DNA of 64,000 nucleotides from Streptomyces viridiviolaceus. GTDB lineage: Bacteria > Actinomycetota > Actinomycetes > Streptomycetales > Streptomycetaceae. A program made the position numbers and the translations under genes. How positions within the stretch are numbered: the first letter of the stretch is position 1; every line of letters begins with the position of its first letter. The notes under the pieces were generated by a model that saw nothing but the letters and a program-made list of their open reading frames with translations, was not told the origin of the DNA and did not search any database. The stretch is from assembly GCF_014650995.1 (NCBI RefSeq), contig NZ_BMWA01000030.1, forward strand, positions 41,737 to 105,736, written 5' to 3'. Of this stretch, positions 1 to 7,212 are shown in pieces.

Positions 1-344
1 GTTCGACTTGAGCCATCAGCGCCCTGGAGGCTCGGTTGAAGGCTCGGAAAACTCTAAGTTCATCGTAACTGAGCCAAGCTGGGTCACCCATGGGCGGGAA
101 CGTAGCCCAGACGACCCAACTCCGCAATATATTCGTCACGCCGACTTCATGTACGCAAGGCGACCCGCCAGGGCCGCTCGCAAAGCTGCAAGGAAGCGGA
201 TGACACTCAGAGGATTACCCGTCAACTCTTGCAGAAGCTTGCGGCCCGGATTGCCGGCGCTGCTCCATCACCCACCGAAGCCGACCTGCAGCCAAAAATT
301 GCTCGACAAAGAAAGCCGACACGTGGGCAGTAGCGCCGTCGTGC
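1..344. other. left edge, no supported gene
   Basis: No gene can be supported here. One plus-strand frame is open from about 98 to the TAG at 329-331 and its end looks protein-like (Lys/Arg/Gln-rich helix followed by a Pro/Glu linker), so it may be the 3' end of a broken gene. It has several stops upstream, no ribosome site and no recognisable domain. Confidence 0.3.
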
Positions 345-1133
345 CTACTCGCTTGGTCCTCCGTGAACGACAGCAGCGGCCTCTCTTACTCCACGACGTA
401 TGAAGGCGAATACGCCACCGTGCACGATCAGCTGGGCACCCTTGGAGACTTCCTCACTGATTTTCTCCAGGTCTGGCTGGAAGGTCCCAAAGGCGATACC
501 ACGTTCCAAGCAGCGGGTTCTGACTTCGGCCTCGGCGTCCGCGATCAGCGGGTGATCCCGGTTACCCAACACTCCGTAGCCCTGCGCAAGATCCTGATAG
601 CCCATCACGACCAGGCCGATGCCGGGCATGAGCATGCCGTCCAGGTTCTCCACTGCCTCAGGCGTCTCCACAACCAAAGCCAGCAGCATCTGATCGTTGG
701 CCCAGGCTGTGGCTGCGGGAACGTCCGTGACTTCTTGGTAGTTGACGCCGGCACCACCGACCACAGCCACCCCGCGGCGGCCACGGGGATGGTACAGCGA
801 CAGTTCCAGAAGTTGCTCGACCTCAGCCGGCCTACGCAGGCGCGGGATCAGCAGTGACTGACAGCCGCAGTCCAAGAGGCGAGTGATCCATGCATAGTCG
901 ACCTGCGGCGGGCGGACGATCGGCGTGATACCCGCGGCGTGGGCGTGTGCGATCAGGTCACTGACCGTTTCTAGGTTGTGCGGGTTGTGCTCGAGATCGA
1001 TGAACACAGAGTCCGCGCCCGCGGCCGCCATGGCGTACACCATCCCCGCGTCCCGGGCTTCATTGAAGCTGCAGCCTAGGGCGGTGGCTCCGCGCTCCAG
1101 TATCTTCTTCAGCCTGTTCTCGCGCAGATGCAT
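345..1133 (-). CDS. HpaI/HpcH-type class II aldolase
   Basis: 262-residue protein of the HpcH/HpaI aldolase/citrate lyase family, TIM-barrel class II pyruvate aldolases that cleave 2-keto-4-hydroxy acids in aromatic catabolism. Family residues are visible: LEHNP with the catalytic His at 49, Arg74 in IVRPP, the metal-binding Glu156 in VVETPEA and Asp181 in GYQDLA. Length is normal for the family. The ATG at 1133 is preceded by AAGGAAGGG at good spacing. It lies downstream of the Rieske gene on the same strand with a 214-bp gap, so it is probably part of the catabolic cluster. The substrate cannot be told from sequence. Confidence 0.88.
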   Translation of the reverse strand: MHLRENRLKKILERGATALGCSFNEARDAGMVYAMAAAGADSVFIDLEHNPHNLETVSDLIAHAHAAGITPIVRPPQVDYAWITRLLDCGCQSLLIPRLRRPAEVEQLLELSLYHPRGRRGVAVVGGAGVNYQEVTDVPAATAWANDQMLLALVVETPEAVENLDGMLMPGIGLVVMGYQDLAQGYGVLGNRDHPLIADAEAEVRTRCLERGIAFGTFQPDLEKISEEVSKGAQLIVHGGVFAFIRRGVREAAAVVHGGPSE

Positions 1134-1347
1134 GGATGGGCCCCTTCCTTCAAGGTGATTGATCTTGTGAATTCCCGACCTCCGGCGCTGCCGGAGAGCT
1201 CACCGAAGGGGTGCGTCCGTCAATGCGAACTGCTGGCAGGGGTGAGAGCGGCATGGGGCCCTGCCAGGGTCGGGCCCTGCGAAGGTGAGGGCGGCGGAGC
1301 ATGCCGCCACCCTCTGCCGGCCCCTCCGGACAGGGCTGGCGCAGCCA

Positions 1348-1734
1348 CTACATGCGGTCCAAGCAAAGGAGGCCGTCAGCCACCCACACTGGATAGCGGC
1401 GAAGCGCCGCACCACGAGAAGGCGGGTTTGTGCACTCACCGGTTTCCAGAGAGAAGGACCACCCGTGCGCCCGGCATGTGAGTTCTCCACCGGAGATCTC
1501 CGCATCATCGAGCGGGAGAAGGCGGTGTGGACAGTGACTCTCGACCGCATAAGGGCCACGTCGAGACCATAGGACCAAGATCCGTTCCCGGGGCGCTCGC
1601 AGCTCCAGAACGAGACGCTTGCGTTCCTTGAGCTGGCGCAGGCAGTCGATCGACACCACCTGGGCGCCGCGCTTCCCGCCCTGGACGGGATTGGCTGGTT
1701 GGGTGTGGTTCGACCCGGTGCTCGCGTCATCCAT
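1348..1734 (-). CDS. Rieske-type [2Fe-2S] ferredoxin
   Basis: About 128 residues with the two Rieske cluster half-motifs, CPH (Cys-x-His) and CRAH (Cys-x-x-His), about 17 residues apart near the middle of the protein. Such small Rieske proteins pass electrons to ring-hydroxylating or other oxygenases. I place the start at the ATG at 1734 (MDDAS) because GGGAGGTC stands just upstream; an in-frame ATG at 1788 has no such site. No oxygenase alpha subunit is in the window, so the partner may lie off-window, or the protein may serve one of the neighbouring enzymes. Divergent from the FadR-type regulator, with operator-like repeats between. Confidence 0.85.
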   Translation of the reverse strand: MDDASTGSNHTQPANPVQGGKRGAQVVSIDCLRQLKERKRLVLELRAPRERILVLWSRRGPYAVESHCPHRLLPLDDAEISGGELTCRAHGWSFSLETGECTNPPSRGAALRRYPVWVADGLLCLDRM

Positions 1735-1807
1735 GAGCGTTGACCTCCCGGCAACCCCGGCTGGGGGCCGCGCTGCCCCGGTGTACAACCGGCCGGCGGT
1801 TCGACAA

Positions 1808-1831
1808 ATTCATCTGAATGGATAGACTATC
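1808..1831. promoter_or_regulatory. candidate operator O1 between Rieske gene and gntR
   Basis: Two adjacent inverted repeats: ATTCA-TC-TGAAT (1808-1819) and GATAG-A-CTATC (1821-1831). The sequence TTCATCTGAATGGATAG closely resembles two sites at 4080-4096 and, on the other strand, 4344-4360. A FadR-type repressor gene begins about 120 bp away, making it the likely binder. Confidence 0.5.
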
Positions 1832-1952
1832 TACCTGTCAAGGCCTTCAGGGGCCGGAATATGCAGTTCCCTTTCATCCGGACTGAATACCAGCCGCACC
1901 GCGATACCGGAGTATGCAATATGGATGCCACATACACGGCAGGATCCCTATC

Positions 1953-2636
1953 GTGAGAGTCGTAGGAAGAAAGACTGCGCGCCTGGTCGCAGGTCAAATC
2001 GTCCGAGATATTACCGCCGAAGGCCTGAATCGACTGCCTTCCGAGGCAGAACTGCTCAAGCGGTATGGGGTCAGTCGTCCCTCACTCCGGGAAGCTCTCC
2101 GCGTTCTCGAAATGTACGGGGTAATCACGCTCCGCCCCGGCCCCGGAGGCGGAGCATTGGTTAATCCGGTCGCCAGTCATCAGTTCGCGACCGCCTCATC
2201 CTTGTATTTCCATCTGCTCGGGCTCACTTTCCGCGACGTACTCACCACGAGACTTCGGCTTGAACCGATGATGGCCAGAGTGGCGGCAGAGCAAGTGAAA
2301 GCCGGCAGGCAATGGGGGGGCAGGGAATCGTCGAGGGACCCAGAACTCACCGACGTCGGGTTCCATTTCCATGTGGCTCGTTTCACAGGCGATCCCATCT
2401 TGCTGTTCTTCGCCGACGCACTGCGCAACATTTCCGTGGAAATCTCCAACGGCGAACGGGTTCCGCCGCAGGTGGACACCGACCTCGCTGTCTCACATGA
2501 GCATGTCGAGGCAGCTATCAAAATGGGTGATCCGGCCAGGGCTGAATCACTGATGCGCGAGCATATCAGCGAGTACGTCAGCATCCTCGAGACGGATTTC
2601 CCGTACCTTCTTGACCATGTCATTGAGTGGGGATAG
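1953..2636 (+). CDS. FadR-type GntR transcriptional regulator
   Basis: N-terminal winged helix (LPSEAELLKRYGVSRPSLRE, then ALRVLEMYGVITLRPGPGGG) followed by an FCD ligand-binding domain (FHFHVARFTGDPILLFFADAL and a later HxxHxxAI-type helix with EH and HISEY). This is the usual layout for regulators of acid and aromatic catabolism, which normally release DNA on binding a pathway intermediate. I chose the GTG at 1953 because AGGA is eight bases upstream and the family starts close to this point; an ATG at 1914 would add 13 residues but has poor ribosome-site spacing. Convergent with the amidohydrolase gene, sharing a strong hairpin between them. Confidence 0.87.
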   Translation: MRVVGRKTARLVAGQIVRDITAEGLNRLPSEAELLKRYGVSRPSLREALRVLEMYGVITLRPGPGGGALVNPVASHQFATASSLYFHLLGLTFRDVLTTRLRLEPMMARVAAEQVKAGRQWGGRESSRDPELTDVGFHFHVARFTGDPILLFFADALRNISVEISNGERVPPQVDTDLAVSHEHVEAAIKMGDPARAESLMREHISEYVSILETDFPYLLDHVIEWG

Positions 2637-2742
2637 AGCGCACGAGCGGCCAGGGCGCGGAGCGATAGATTTTTCCAGCAGTGCAACCCCGGGCGTTGGC
2701 GGATCGTCACAGGCGGTTTCGCCCGCGCCCAGCGTGCGGGCT

Positions 2743-2783
2743 TGTTCCCCGGCACCACCTTGCCCAGGTGGTGCCGGGGAACA
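2743..2783. terminator. bidirectional hairpin between convergent genes
   Basis: Perfect 18-bp stem with a 5-base loop (left arm 2743-2760, right arm 2766-2783; arm sequence begins TGTTCCCCGGC). It lies between the converging gntR and amidohydrolase genes. There is no T-run on either side, so it would act as a GC-rich I-shaped terminator, common in Streptomyces. Confidence 0.75.
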
Positions 2784-2810
2784 GCTACTCACTCCGGTTC
2801 GGGCTCACCC

Positions 2811-4019
2811 TCAGGCTGCGCTCGGCAGGTCGAGTGCGAGCGGGACACCCTGCTTCTCGAGCGCCTTGCGGTACAGCCTGGCGGGGTTCTCCCACAGAAT
2901 GGCCCGCCGGACTTCCTCCGACTGATTGCCGAACACCAGCTCGATGTTCTCTTCGAGAGTCGGGCGGTGGAAGCCCGTGGGGTGCGGGAAGTCAGTCTCG
3001 AACAGGAGCGGTCGGAGCGACAGCCTGTCGATGTGGTAGTCGTCAAGCTCCTCAAACCAGAAGTTGACGTTCATCTGGCGCTTGAAGAAGTCACTCGGGA
3101 GCATGCCGCCGAACTCGGGGTTCGACTTGTGCACGCCGTTCTTCTCGAAACGCTTGTCCAGCGCCTCCAGTACGAACGGTGCCCATCCGATGCCGCTCTC
3201 CACGGAGGCGAACTGCAGGTTCGGGAACCGTGCCATGATCCCGGACATCAGCAGGTCAGCGACGTGGTTGGCGTTGGCCAGGTAAATGTGGGGGCCGTCG
3301 CGCACCACCAGGGCGCCGCCGGAGAGCTCGTCGTCTTCGTGGCGGTCCATCAGCTGCCGGAAGTCACCGCTGGCCGTGTGGAAGCTGACGGACAGTCCGG
3401 CCTCCTCACATGCCTTCCAGATGGGGTCCCACTTGCGGCTGGAGAGGGGAGGCTGGCCGTGCTCCTGGGGGGCGCCTGTGGTGACGATGCCACCGAAGCC
3501 CGCGTCGGCGAGCCGCTCGATCTCCTTGACGGTCCGCTTCACATCCCAGTAGGGCACGACCATCATCGGGATGAAGCGGCCCGGGTACTGCTGGACCCAC
3601 TCGAGCTGGAAGTCGTTGTACGCGCTCAGGTGTGCGGCGGCGAGCTCCCGGTTCGGGTGCTGAACGAAGGGCTTCCAGTCGAAGCCGGCCAGGTTCGGAT
3701 ACAGGACCTGCATCTCGAAGCCCTGCTCGTCCATGAAGGCCACACGTGCCTTCGGGTCGTAGGTGGCGGGGTGCGCCTCGGACTGCCGAGTCGGGCCCGA
3801 ACCGTCGTGGACCTCGCCCTTGCCTTCCCAACCCCAGTTCGCCCACTGCCATGCGGCCTTCAGCGGCTCGTCGCCGAAGAACCACAGGTCGGCCTGTGCC
3901 TTCTCATCCCAGCGGACATGCAGGCGGTCGTTCCCCCACGACTTGGGGAGACGCTCCGTCCACAGGTCCGGCGGCTCAATGACATGGGTGTCGGTGTCGA
4001 TGACCCTGTACTTGCCCAC
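2811..4019 (-). CDS. amidohydrolase-2 family metal-dependent hydrolase/decarboxylase
   Basis: 402-residue protein of the amidohydrolase_2 (ACMSD-like) family. The N-terminus reads VIDTDTHVIEP, the modified DxHxH metal motif with only one of the two His; later family motifs are SFHTAS, ESGIGWAP and FETDFPHP (metal or proton-relay Asp). These TIM-barrel enzymes decarboxylate or hydrolyse ring-cleavage or ring-carboxylate products. The ATG at 4019 fits the conserved N-terminus. It diverges from the VOC gene across a 456-bp region holding two copies of the shared operator-like site, so the two are probably co-induced. Confidence 0.88.
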   Translation of the reverse strand: MGKYRVIDTDTHVIEPPDLWTERLPKSWGNDRLHVRWDEKAQADLWFFGDEPLKAAWQWANWGWEGKGEVHDGSGPTRQSEAHPATYDPKARVAFMDEQGFEMQVLYPNLAGFDWKPFVQHPNRELAAAHLSAYNDFQLEWVQQYPGRFIPMMVVPYWDVKRTVKEIERLADAGFGGIVTTGAPQEHGQPPLSSRKWDPIWKACEEAGLSVSFHTASGDFRQLMDRHEDDELSGGALVVRDGPHIYLANANHVADLLMSGIMARFPNLQFASVESGIGWAPFVLEALDKRFEKNGVHKSNPEFGGMLPSDFFKRQMNVNFWFEELDDYHIDRLSLRPLLFETDFPHPTGFHRPTLEENIELVFGNQSEEVRRAILWENPARLYRKALEKQGVPLALDLPSAA

Positions 4020-4076
4020 GGCCTCGTCGTCCTTCCGGCTAGAACCTCAGGGGCCTCTTGACCGACCCCTGGATGC

Positions 4077-4360
4077 AATTCATCTAAATAGTTTTCTCGA
4101 AGTCGTGTCAAGAGGTCGCGCAGCCGACGCCCTTGCCTGCCAGGAAGGGCAGCTCGCGTCACTACTCCGTTGAGCCACCCCAGCCCCGCGAGTGGGATGC
4201 CCAGGTCGGCTGGAGCGACCGCCGGCCGATGAGCGCACCGAACCGAACCAGTGAGGACCCCAGCCACGGCCGCAGGCCAGGCAGACTCCACGTCGACCGC
4301 CGCCGAGGCGAGAGCTGCGCCCTGGACCTTGACACTCTCAAACGAAATCTATTTATATGA
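4077..4360. promoter_or_regulatory. divergent promoter region with operator-like sites O2 and O3
   Basis: In the 456-bp gap between the amidohydrolase and VOC genes, TTCATCTAAATAGTTTT occurs at 4080-4096 on the plus strand and TTCATATAAATAGATTT at 4344-4360 on the minus strand. They match each other at 15 of 17 positions and resemble site O1. They lie 60 bp upstream of the amidohydrolase start and 115 bp upstream of the VOC start, fitting one site per promoter. Nothing else is recognisable in the gap. Confidence 0.5.
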
Positions 4361-4475
4361 ACTACCGGGATAGATCCGTGAGTCCTCCGCGTGCCGCGGC
4401 CACACCTCTGGCACACACAGCGGTTGGCCGTCGAGTTCCGACTAGGACAGGGCGGGTCTCGAGAGAGGAGAAGAG

Positions 4476-5087
4476 ATGTCTACTGAGGCTTCTCCGGCGC
4501 TGGTGACCAGCGCCGGTCCGGCAGCGGGGCGACTGCAGGGGGTCAATCACCTGCAGCTCATCGTGGACGACATGGATGAGAGCGTCCGGTTTTACCGCGA
4601 CGTGCTGGGCTTGAGGGTCGTACGGACACGGACCAAGGAGAACTATCCCGTTTCGCCGAGTGGATTCAACATGTTGAAGAACTACTTCTTCGACATGGGA
4701 AACGGCGGGCTGCTCTCACTCGTCCAGATCGAGGGCGCTCAGGGCTCCCCGCAGGACACCGAACCCGCCGTGTCGGGCTCCTGGCTCTGGCCGGACACCA
4801 CCCGCGGGCCGCAGTTCCCCCGGAAGATGGACCACCTCGCCTTCGACGTGGAGAGCCACGACGACATGGTCTGGTTCCACGCCCATCTGCGGGAGTGCGG
4901 CGTCAAGGTCACAGAGATCATCACGCGTGAGGACGAGCACTTCGTCGAGTCGATCTACTTCTACGACCCGAACGGTATTCCTCTCGAGATCGCCACCTTC
5001 GATCGGGCGCACCCCCGATGGAAGACCCACGACCCGAACATGTGGTTCTGGGACCCCGAGCCCGTGCCCGCGCTGAGGGGCGAGTGA
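4476..5087 (+). CDS. VOC-superfamily (glyoxalase/extradiol dioxygenase) protein
   Basis: 203 residues, two VOC half-domains. Candidate metal ligands are His25 (GVNHLQLIV), Glu86 (LVQIE), His120 (MDHLAFDV) and Glu171 (LEIATF), the classic His/Glu set of glyoxalase-fold enzymes. The sequence DDMDESVRFYRDVLGL is the family's first beta-alpha unit. The ATG at 4476 is preceded by GAGAGGAGAAG. In this setting an extradiol-type ring-cleavage dioxygenase is the natural reading, but isomerase or lyase activity is possible in this fold. Confidence 0.85.
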   Translation: MSTEASPALVTSAGPAAGRLQGVNHLQLIVDDMDESVRFYRDVLGLRVVRTRTKENYPVSPSGFNMLKNYFFDMGNGGLLSLVQIEGAQGSPQDTEPAVSGSWLWPDTTRGPQFPRKMDHLAFDVESHDDMVWFHAHLRECGVKVTEIITREDEHFVESIYFYDPNGIPLEIATFDRAHPRWKTHDPNMWFWDPEPVPALRGE

Positions 5088-5685
5088 TCCGCGTCCTGTC
5101 GGCAGCTTGCCGATAGCCGTGATCGCCCGGCGTGGTCGTGGACGACCGTGCCAAACGATGGTTCTGCGCCGGCTGCTTGAGGAACATCTCATGTGGTGAG
5201 CCGTTGGAAGCAGGCGAGGCCCGGCCGTCGCGCACTCGCATGTCCGACGGCTGCGGGTGCCGCGCTGGCGGAGCCATTGCCATGAGTAGCCGTAGCCCCG
5301 ATGTCATGCGGACTTCTGCGGCCGAGATGCAACAGAGGGGGAGAGACAGTCGGCTCTCCCCTTTCATCACTCGTGCATTCCCGGAGTCGATCGCGTAGCC
5401 GGATCGGGCGGCCTCACCGCTCAGCGGATGGTCTCCGGCCGTCGGGCTCAAGGGCTCAAGACACAAAGCTGCTGCTAGCTGCCCCGTCACGGCCACCAAA
5501 CGAACGCCAAAGGCCACGGTTCCGCGGCCGCATCCTCCCCCCGCCCCCCGTTCGCGCCCAGTAGCCCTACGGTCGGCCTGACGCTCCGATGTTCCTCCGT
5601 GATGCGTGAACGTGGCATGGGTGACACCTCAGGCCTCCGGCCGCAGAAGGCATCGAAACATCACTCACACGAGGTCAGGAGCAAC
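5088..5685. other. 598-bp gap, nothing supported
   Basis: Frames here are open by chance because of GC bias, on both strands, but none has a ribosome site or a domain I recognise. A weak hairpin (TCGGCA gct TGCCGA) lies at about 5099-5113 just after the VOC gene and may end its transcript. Confidence 0.4.
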
Positions 5686-6057
5686 ATGGCTGTCAGGCGT
5701 GTCTTCAAGATGGCGGACCTGAAGCGGCACTGCCCCGCTCCAGGAGTATGCGGGCAACCGATCTTCGGCGAGCGCTCGATGATTGCGCTGGTGGAGTTCG
5801 CGCCGAATGCTGTCGCCCCCAGTCACACCCACCCGCAGGAGCAGATCGGCATCGTCACGCAGGGTGTCCAGCTCTTGACCATTGAGGGCGAGACCTACGA
5901 AGTAGGAGCTGGGGACGGGTATTTCATACCGAGTGGAGTCGAGCACGGGTCGATCGCTGGTCCCGAAGGCTCAACGTGCATCGAGGTCTTCCAGCCGATC
6001 CGGGAAGACTACTGGCGTGCCGCCCAAGGTATGGATGCGGCGGCACCGTTCACCTGA
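5686..6057 (+). CDS. small single-domain cupin protein
   Basis: 123 residues. Cupin motif 1 is SHTHPQEQ (His47, His49, Glu52) and motif 2 is GDGYFIPSGVEHG (His87), giving a 3-His/1-Glu metal site in a single beta barrel. The ATG at 5686 has AGGAGC at ideal spacing; the frame is open further upstream but without a ribosome site. Small cupins in aromatic or keto-acid clusters act as isomerases, decarboxylases or dioxygenases. It is followed after 81 bp by the dehydrogenase gene, probably one transcript. Confidence 0.85.
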   Translation: MAVRRVFKMADLKRHCPAPGVCGQPIFGERSMIALVEFAPNAVAPSHTHPQEQIGIVTQGVQLLTIEGETYEVGAGDGYFIPSGVEHGSIAGPEGSTCIEVFQPIREDYWRAAQGMDAAAPFT

Positions 6058-6138
6058 TGGGTACCGCATCGGACCTCTCCAGACCAGTGCGCGGGGCAGT
6101 CGGCCCTGAAAGAACATGAAGAGCTAGGGAGCAGCGCC

Positions 6139-7128
6139 GTGAAGGCGATGGTCATTACCACCACCGAATCAGGTCCCACGATCGAGCAACAGGACATCGA
6201 CGAACCGCAGCGGACTGCCGGTCAGGTTCTCATCGAGGTGCATGCCGCCTCCGTCAACAGGGCCGACCTCGCGGTCCTCGCCGGCACCCACGGGACGTCG
6301 CGAACGGGAGCTGGCGCCACCGTCGTGGGTCTGGACGCCGCGGGGACGGTGATCGATGCAGATCCTGGGGCGGAGCTCAAGGTCGGACAGCGCGTGATGA
6401 CCATGGTCAACGGGGGTCTCGCCGAGCGAGTCGTGGTTGACGAACGCATGCCAATACCACTGCCCGACTCGTGGAGCTTCGAGGACGGTGCTGCAGCCGT
6501 TCTCGCCCTCATGACCGAGCACAACGCCATCCGCACCGCGGGACGATTCGTGCCCGGGAACTCAGTGATGGTTAACGCGGCGAACTCGGGCGTCGGCCAG
6601 ATGGGCATCCGGATCGCGAAGCACCTGGGCGCCGGCCGCATCATCGCTGGAGTAAGGAGCCATAAGGACGATGCGCTCCTCAAGGAGCTGGGCGCCGATG
6701 TCGTCCTCAGAACGGATTCCCGGTTCTTCGTACGGAACGTGCTTGATGTTACCCAGGGCCAAGGCGCTGACATCGTCGTCGATCACGTGGGCGGTCCCTG
6801 TCTGGCTGACAACCTGAGAATCGCTGCCCTCAGGGGCCGGATCATCAGTGTCGGACGTCTTGGTGGACCGCAGGGTCCACTGGATCTGGAGGCTGTCGCC
6901 CTCAGGCGCCTCGAGATCATCGGTGTGACGTTCAGGACCCGGGATCAGGAAGAGAAGGCCCTTCTGGTGCACGAGATGCGGAAGGAGCTCGACTCAGGGA
7001 TCTCGTCGGGGGCCCTCAAGGCCAGGATCGACAGGGTGCTGCCCTGGACGGATGTGCACGCCGCGCAGGCCGTCGTCAGTACAAACGGACACCTCGGCAA
7101 GGTGGTACTTAAGATCGGCGGGCAGTAA
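6139..7128 (+). CDS. MDR-family NAD(P)H:quinone oxidoreductase-like dehydrogenase
   Basis: 329 residues, zinc-free medium-chain dehydrogenase/reductase. It has an N-terminal GroES-like domain (VLIEVHAASVNRADLAVL), a Rossmann domain with NSGVGQMGIRIAKHLGAG, and the C-terminal GHLGKVVLKI typical of quinone oxidoreductases. No Cys/His structural zinc lobe is seen. The start is the GTG at 6139 with GGGAG eight bases upstream. Last gene of the catabolic cluster, converging on the SpoIIE gene. Confidence 0.87.
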   Translation: MKAMVITTTESGPTIEQQDIDEPQRTAGQVLIEVHAASVNRADLAVLAGTHGTSRTGAGATVVGLDAAGTVIDADPGAELKVGQRVMTMVNGGLAERVVVDERMPIPLPDSWSFEDGAAAVLALMTEHNAIRTAGRFVPGNSVMVNAANSGVGQMGIRIAKHLGAGRIIAGVRSHKDDALLKELGADVVLRTDSRFFVRNVLDVTQGQGADIVVDHVGGPCLADNLRIAALRGRIISVGRLGGPQGPLDLEAVALRRLEIIGVTFRTRDQEEKALLVHEMRKELDSGISSGALKARIDRVLPWTDVHAAQAVVSTNGHLGKVVLKIGGQ

Positions 7129-7212
7129 GCGGGCCTTCATCAAGCTTTCTGGGCCTCAGCTTCCTTGCGGATAGCAGGTTTCGGTGCGCTGTCCTGCCCG
7201 GCTGCGTGTGAT

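Noticed and set aside
1134..1347. Copy of the catabolic operator upstream of the aldolase gene
   Set aside because: Best match (TTCACAAGATCAAT on the minus strand) keeps only the first four bases of the motif.
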